From contig FR898444.1 of the NCBI GenBank assembly GCA_000437515.1, forward strand, positions 10,159-17,043: a stretch of DNA of 6,885 nucleotides, written 5' to 3'. Below are positions 6,177 through 6,885 of this stretch, one piece after another (the first letter of the stretch is position 1; every line of letters begins with the position of its first letter). This DNA comes from Acidiphilium sp. CAG:727. GTDB lineage: Bacteria; Bacillota; Clostridia; Christensenellales; Borkfalkiaceae. Below the pieces are notes generated by a model, which saw only the letters and a list, made by a program, of their open reading frames with translations, searched no databases and was not told the DNA's origin. The translations under genes were made by a program, and so were the position numbers.

Positions 6177-6830
6177 ATGAAAAAATTTATCCGCATTGCG
6201 GCGTTCGCGCTCGCCGTCGTCGCTACGCTCGGCTTATCCGGCTGCAAAAAAAACAAAGCGGACTATTCGCATAGTTGGCGCGCCGTCGCCTATAAAGCCG
6301 GCGGAGAAATTCAATCGCAACGCGTCGGTTTTAAGGTTACCAAAAAGACCGATAAACAGATAAAAGAGATATGGGTTCGCGTAGACGGTTTCGATAAAGG
6401 CGTAAATACGGTAGATCTTACTATCGACAGATACGCTTCGTCTTCCAATCTGAATTCCGCGAACTCTTATAATAAAGTCGAATACAAACTTAAAAACGAG
6501 AAGAGCGGTTGCAAAGCCTCGAAGGCAGGTTGGTACAAAGTCGTTGACGATTGGGATTATACGAGTACGAGTTCGAGCGTTTACGTTCGTTTTACCCTTA
6601 CGGGCGGCGTAACGATCGGCGAGGTCGGTTTCGTCGACGAAGAGGGTTATAAATGTACTTTCGAGGTAAATTCGGCGAACGTATATTTGCCGGGCTACGA
6701 ATACGAAACTACGGAAAAGCAATTTACGAAAGACGAACTTACCGCGGCGCAAGGGAAAACGAAGAACGGAAATCCGCTCAACCTTGCCGACGAACAGAAG
6801 AGTTTCTCCAAAGGCAAAGACAGAACTTAA
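6177..6830 (+). CDS. Lipoprotein of unknown function
   Basis: I do not recognise a named family. The 217-residue protein begins with a type II signal: basic MKKFIR, a hydrophobic stretch IAAFALAVVATLGL (7-20) and the lipobox LSGC with Cys 23. The mature protein should therefore be lipid-anchored on the outer face of the membrane. The mature part is rich in Lys, Ser, Tyr, Val and Gly with alternating hydrophobic residues (for example KEIWVRVDGF and SVYVRFTLTGGVTIGEVGFVDEEGYKCTFEV), which suggests a beta-sandwich. Two further Cys occur, in SGCKAS and YKCTF. The C-terminal tail is polar and Lys-rich and includes NLADEQKSF. That tail recalls, weakly and from memory, the stretch preceding the catalytic part of some large clostridial mannosyltransferase-like membrane proteins. 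It follows nrdR by four bases. No terminator is visible after it, so the unit may continue past the window. Confidence 0.85.
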   Translation: MKKFIRIAAFALAVVATLGLSGCKKNKADYSHSWRAVAYKAGGEIQSQRVGFKVTKKTDKQIKEIWVRVDGFDKGVNTVDLTIDRYASSSNLNSANSYNKVEYKLKNEKSGCKASKAGWYKVVDDWDYTSTSSSVYVRFTLTGGVTIGEVGFVDEEGYKCTFEVNSANVYLPGYEYETTEKQFTKDELTAAQGKTKNGNPLNLADEQKSFSKGKDRT

Positions 6831-6885
6831 AAAGAAATAAATTACAGGCGGGGGGGGAAACAGTTGAGGGTTCGGCGCGCGCTTT
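6831..6885 (+). other. Window end: G8 run and a possible next gene start
   Basis: After the lipoprotein stop come AT-rich bases, then a run of eight G (6850-6857). A TTG at 6864 opens a frame reading L-R-V-R-R-A-L to the window end. The G-rich run lies where a ribosome site would be, and a basic start followed by hydrophobic residues would suit a membrane protein. Seven codons are too few to support a gene call. Confidence 0.2.

Noticed and set aside
6234..6752. 172-residue minus-strand frame inside the lipoprotein gene
   Set aside because: Fully antisense to a gene with a clear signal peptide, lipobox and ribosome site. Composition is typical of a shadow frame.

Overview
The window carries six recognisable genes and the cut end of one of them, in a housekeeping layout that fits a Bacillota/Clostridia-type genome. 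That placement is inferred from four things: a type III glutamine synthetase, an NrdR regulator, consensus sigma-A promoter boxes with AGGAG-type ribosome sites, and two intergenic palindromic repeats of the sort common in uncultured gut Clostridia. Base composition looks balanced (near 50% GC), with frequent AGA and ATA codons throughout, and no gene stands out as foreign. I cannot name a genus.

Layout: (1) 1-531 is the C-terminal glutaminase half of CTP synthase (pyrG), cut by the window edge. (2) 534-2615 is a complete type III glutamine synthetase (glnN), two bases after pyrG, with its ribosome site inside the pyrG end. A strong hairpin terminator at 2630-2673 closes this unit. (3) A perfect consensus promoter (TTGACA-17-TATAAT) at 2704-2732 drives prfB (2779-3876, release factor 2). 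This prfB is in one continuous frame, with CTTGAC exactly where the programmed frameshift site CTTTGAC lies in many bacteria. (4) A 236-bp gap at 3877-4112 holds degenerate palindromic repeat material. (5) 4113-5156 is tsaD (tRNA t6A synthesis). (6) The convergent gap after tsaD holds a 79-bp repeat that folds on paper into a gapless four-way junction. (7) 5267-5602 on the minus strand is a small DUF1294-like membrane protein. It is divergent from (8) nrdR (5714-6172, repressor of ribonucleotide reductase genes), which is followed in the same transcription unit by (9) an unrecognised lipoprotein (6177-6830). The last 55 bases hold a G8 run and perhaps the start of another gene.

Functionally, pyrG and glnN pair a glutamine consumer with a glutamine producer. 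prfB and tsaD both serve translation but are separated by repeat material. nrdR governs dNTP supply, and the lipoprotein behind it has no evident link to that role. I see no phage, CRISPR, toxin-antitoxin or insertion sequence genes and no clear new multi-gene system. The most distinctive unexplained element is the four-way-junction repeat at 5177-5255.
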